Assembly: GCA_023393045.1 (NCBI GenBank)
Contig: JAEWMV010000240.1
Coordinates: 1-22,269 of the forward strand
Reading direction: 5' to 3'
Length of the DNA stretch: 22,269 nucleotides
Source: Bacillota bacterium
GTDB taxonomy: Bacteria > Bacillota > Clostridia > Christensenellales > CAG-138
A program made the translations under genes and the position numbers. Of the stretch, positions 22,201 through 22,269 are shown piece by piece. Positions within the stretch are counted from its first letter, which is position 1. Every line of letters begins with the position of its first letter. Under the pieces are notes generated by a model that saw only the letters and a program-made list of their open reading frames with translations, ran no database searches and was not told the DNA's origin.

Positions 22201-22269
22201 GAGCACAACCGCTTTTCAATCGATGAGCTCGATCCCGACAAACGCAAGAATTCTTTTGACGAGGTCGAT
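19234..22269 (+). CDS. nuoF: NuoF-GltD fusion flavoprotein (bifurcating-type oxidoreductase), 3' end beyond window
   Basis: One frame of 1012 codons, still open at the edge. Residues 25-80 are a thioredoxin-like [2Fe-2S] domain (Cys33, 38, 70, 74). About 130-545 is NuoF/HydB: RGRGGAGFPTG (187-197) for FMN/NADH, CNADEGDPGAF at 215, GAGAFVCGEETAL near 300, and a [4Fe-4S] site with Cys477, 480, 483 and 523. About 550-640 is a GltD-type Fe-S helical domain (Cys553, 558, 566, 570, 605, 609, 613, 617). From about 655 comes an FAD/NAD(P)H module: IIGGGTSGL (661-669), IIGGGNTAV (791-799) and FAGGDVARG near 935. The start is GTG 19234, after GGAGGTGAAAAAT; ATG 19232 is out of frame and stops after four codons. 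It likely links NADH, NADPH and ferredoxin. Confidence 0.92.
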   Translation, partial: MDEVKIRNIADLERIKETYDEKTASCRYQVLVCSGAGCVSSNCGQVRDAVNDELHNLGIQDQVLLRETGCIGTCAAGPVMLILPERIFYTKLTPETARQVIKAHLVDGKILTEHTFYDYSLKQHIPKIDDIDFFKEQVRIALRNCGVIEYGSLDAYVSKDGYLAAAKAFTQKSPQEVIDEVKRSGMRGRGGAGFPTGVKWQAGHDAAGERKFIVCNADEGDPGAFMDRSILEGDPHTVIEGMMIGGYAIGANMGYVYVRAEYPIAVERLTKAIEDARRRGVLGKNLFGSGFDFDLDIRIGAGAFVCGEETALMASIEGCRGEPRQKPPFPFQSGLFQSPTIINNVETFASIPEILLKGGDWYAGFGTEKSKGTKVFALAGDVVNTGIIEVPIGKPLGDILFNIGGGMRDKKRFKAAQIGGPSGGCVTRDNLNTPTDYESLQKLGAIMGSGGLIAMNEDACMVDTARFFMDFIRDESCGKCAACRIGTTRMLEILERITQGKGEEGDIELLEELGEAISDTAMCGLGQTSPNPVLSTIRYFRDEYEEHIRDKYCRASVCASLFISPCENTCPANINVPGYIRLIAAGRFADAYNLIRQENPFPAVCGRICTHPCEDKCRRRTLDEAIAICELKRFAADYAYKNEKPYAQDVVFPRNGKRVAIIGGGTSGLTCGYYLVRIGYDVDVFESESVAGGVLAFGIPEYRLPKKVLQHEIDLIAQAGVNIHLNTEIGKDITFKALQLQYDAIYVATGTQFPEKVNIPGENLTGVIHGINFLKSVNLNQQVDIGKTVAIIGGGNTAVDSARTAIRLGAEKVIILYRRTRDAMPAYAQEVQAAIEEGVELMELVAPLRFIGSRGGKVKGIECQRMELGDFDKNGRRKAVPVENSNFVINVDSVIPAVSQYSDLPFIKKSEIGVTPWGTFIIDEKTMMTTMEGVFAGGDVARGPDTVIRAIADGKQAAISIDKYLGGRGKLNKGAPIEVPDNFSDDEFVEHNRFSIDELDPDKRKNSFDEVD

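Overview
The window looks like chromosome from a GC-rich, anaerobic Firmicute (Clostridia-like; Christensenellales or Oscillospirales would fit, but the rank is inference). The case for this rests on a DarA-type c-di-AMP receptor, a leuS T-box leader, an ireB-ruvX pair, a compact iscR-iscS-iscU operon, strong AGGAGG-type ribosome binding sites, many TTGACA-N17-TATAAT promoters, frequent TTG/GTG starts, and NuoE/NuoF-type flavin/iron-sulfur subunits of the kind used in electron bifurcation.

Layout. 1-1600 (minus strand): a membrane protein of unknown function, a HAD phosphatase and the 5' part of darA. 1626-2425: back-to-back promoters, the rightward one driving an AIM24/TIGR00266 protein, closed by a terminator shared with the convergent deoxyinosine glycosylase gene (2468-2971, minus). 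3038-5115: a MarR-type regulator convergent with a YfcC/DcuC-family transporter. 5200-6560: an AT-rich accessory island with a small winged-helix protein, the tail of a lost gene and a frameshifted gene. 6562-9271: promoter, T-box leader with a CTC specifier, and leuS. 9356-9853 (minus): a GNAT acetyltransferase. 9982-12636: a cell-wall NlpC/P60 hydrolase overlapping an 8-oxoguanine-deaminase-like amidohydrolase. 12695-14050: glyA with promoter and terminator. 14110-16211: iscR-iscS-iscU, preceded by a possible Rrf2 operator. 16369-16536: an unlisted 55-residue membrane peptide gene. 16627-18255: ireB, ruvX and a ZIP metal transporter. 18280-18457: promoter, tRNA-Leu(GAG) and terminator. 18647-22269: a perfect FNR-type box, a NuoE-like gene, and a giant NuoF-GltD fusion that runs off the right edge.

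How it fits together. Most of the window is ordinary housekeeping: translation, one-carbon metabolism, Fe-S assembly, cell wall, nucleotide second messenger. The most interesting part is the right end. A [2Fe-2S] NuoE-like subunit is followed 14 bases later by one polypeptide that joins an NADH/FMN/Fe-S module (NuoF/HydB) to an FAD/NAD(P)H module (GltD/NfnB). That is the part list of an electron-bifurcating NADH/NADPH/ferredoxin transhydrogenase compressed into two genes, under a candidate FNR-family control site. A second point is that the leuS T-box specifier codon (CTC) is exactly the codon read by the tRNA-Leu(GAG) encoded about 11.7 kb downstream.
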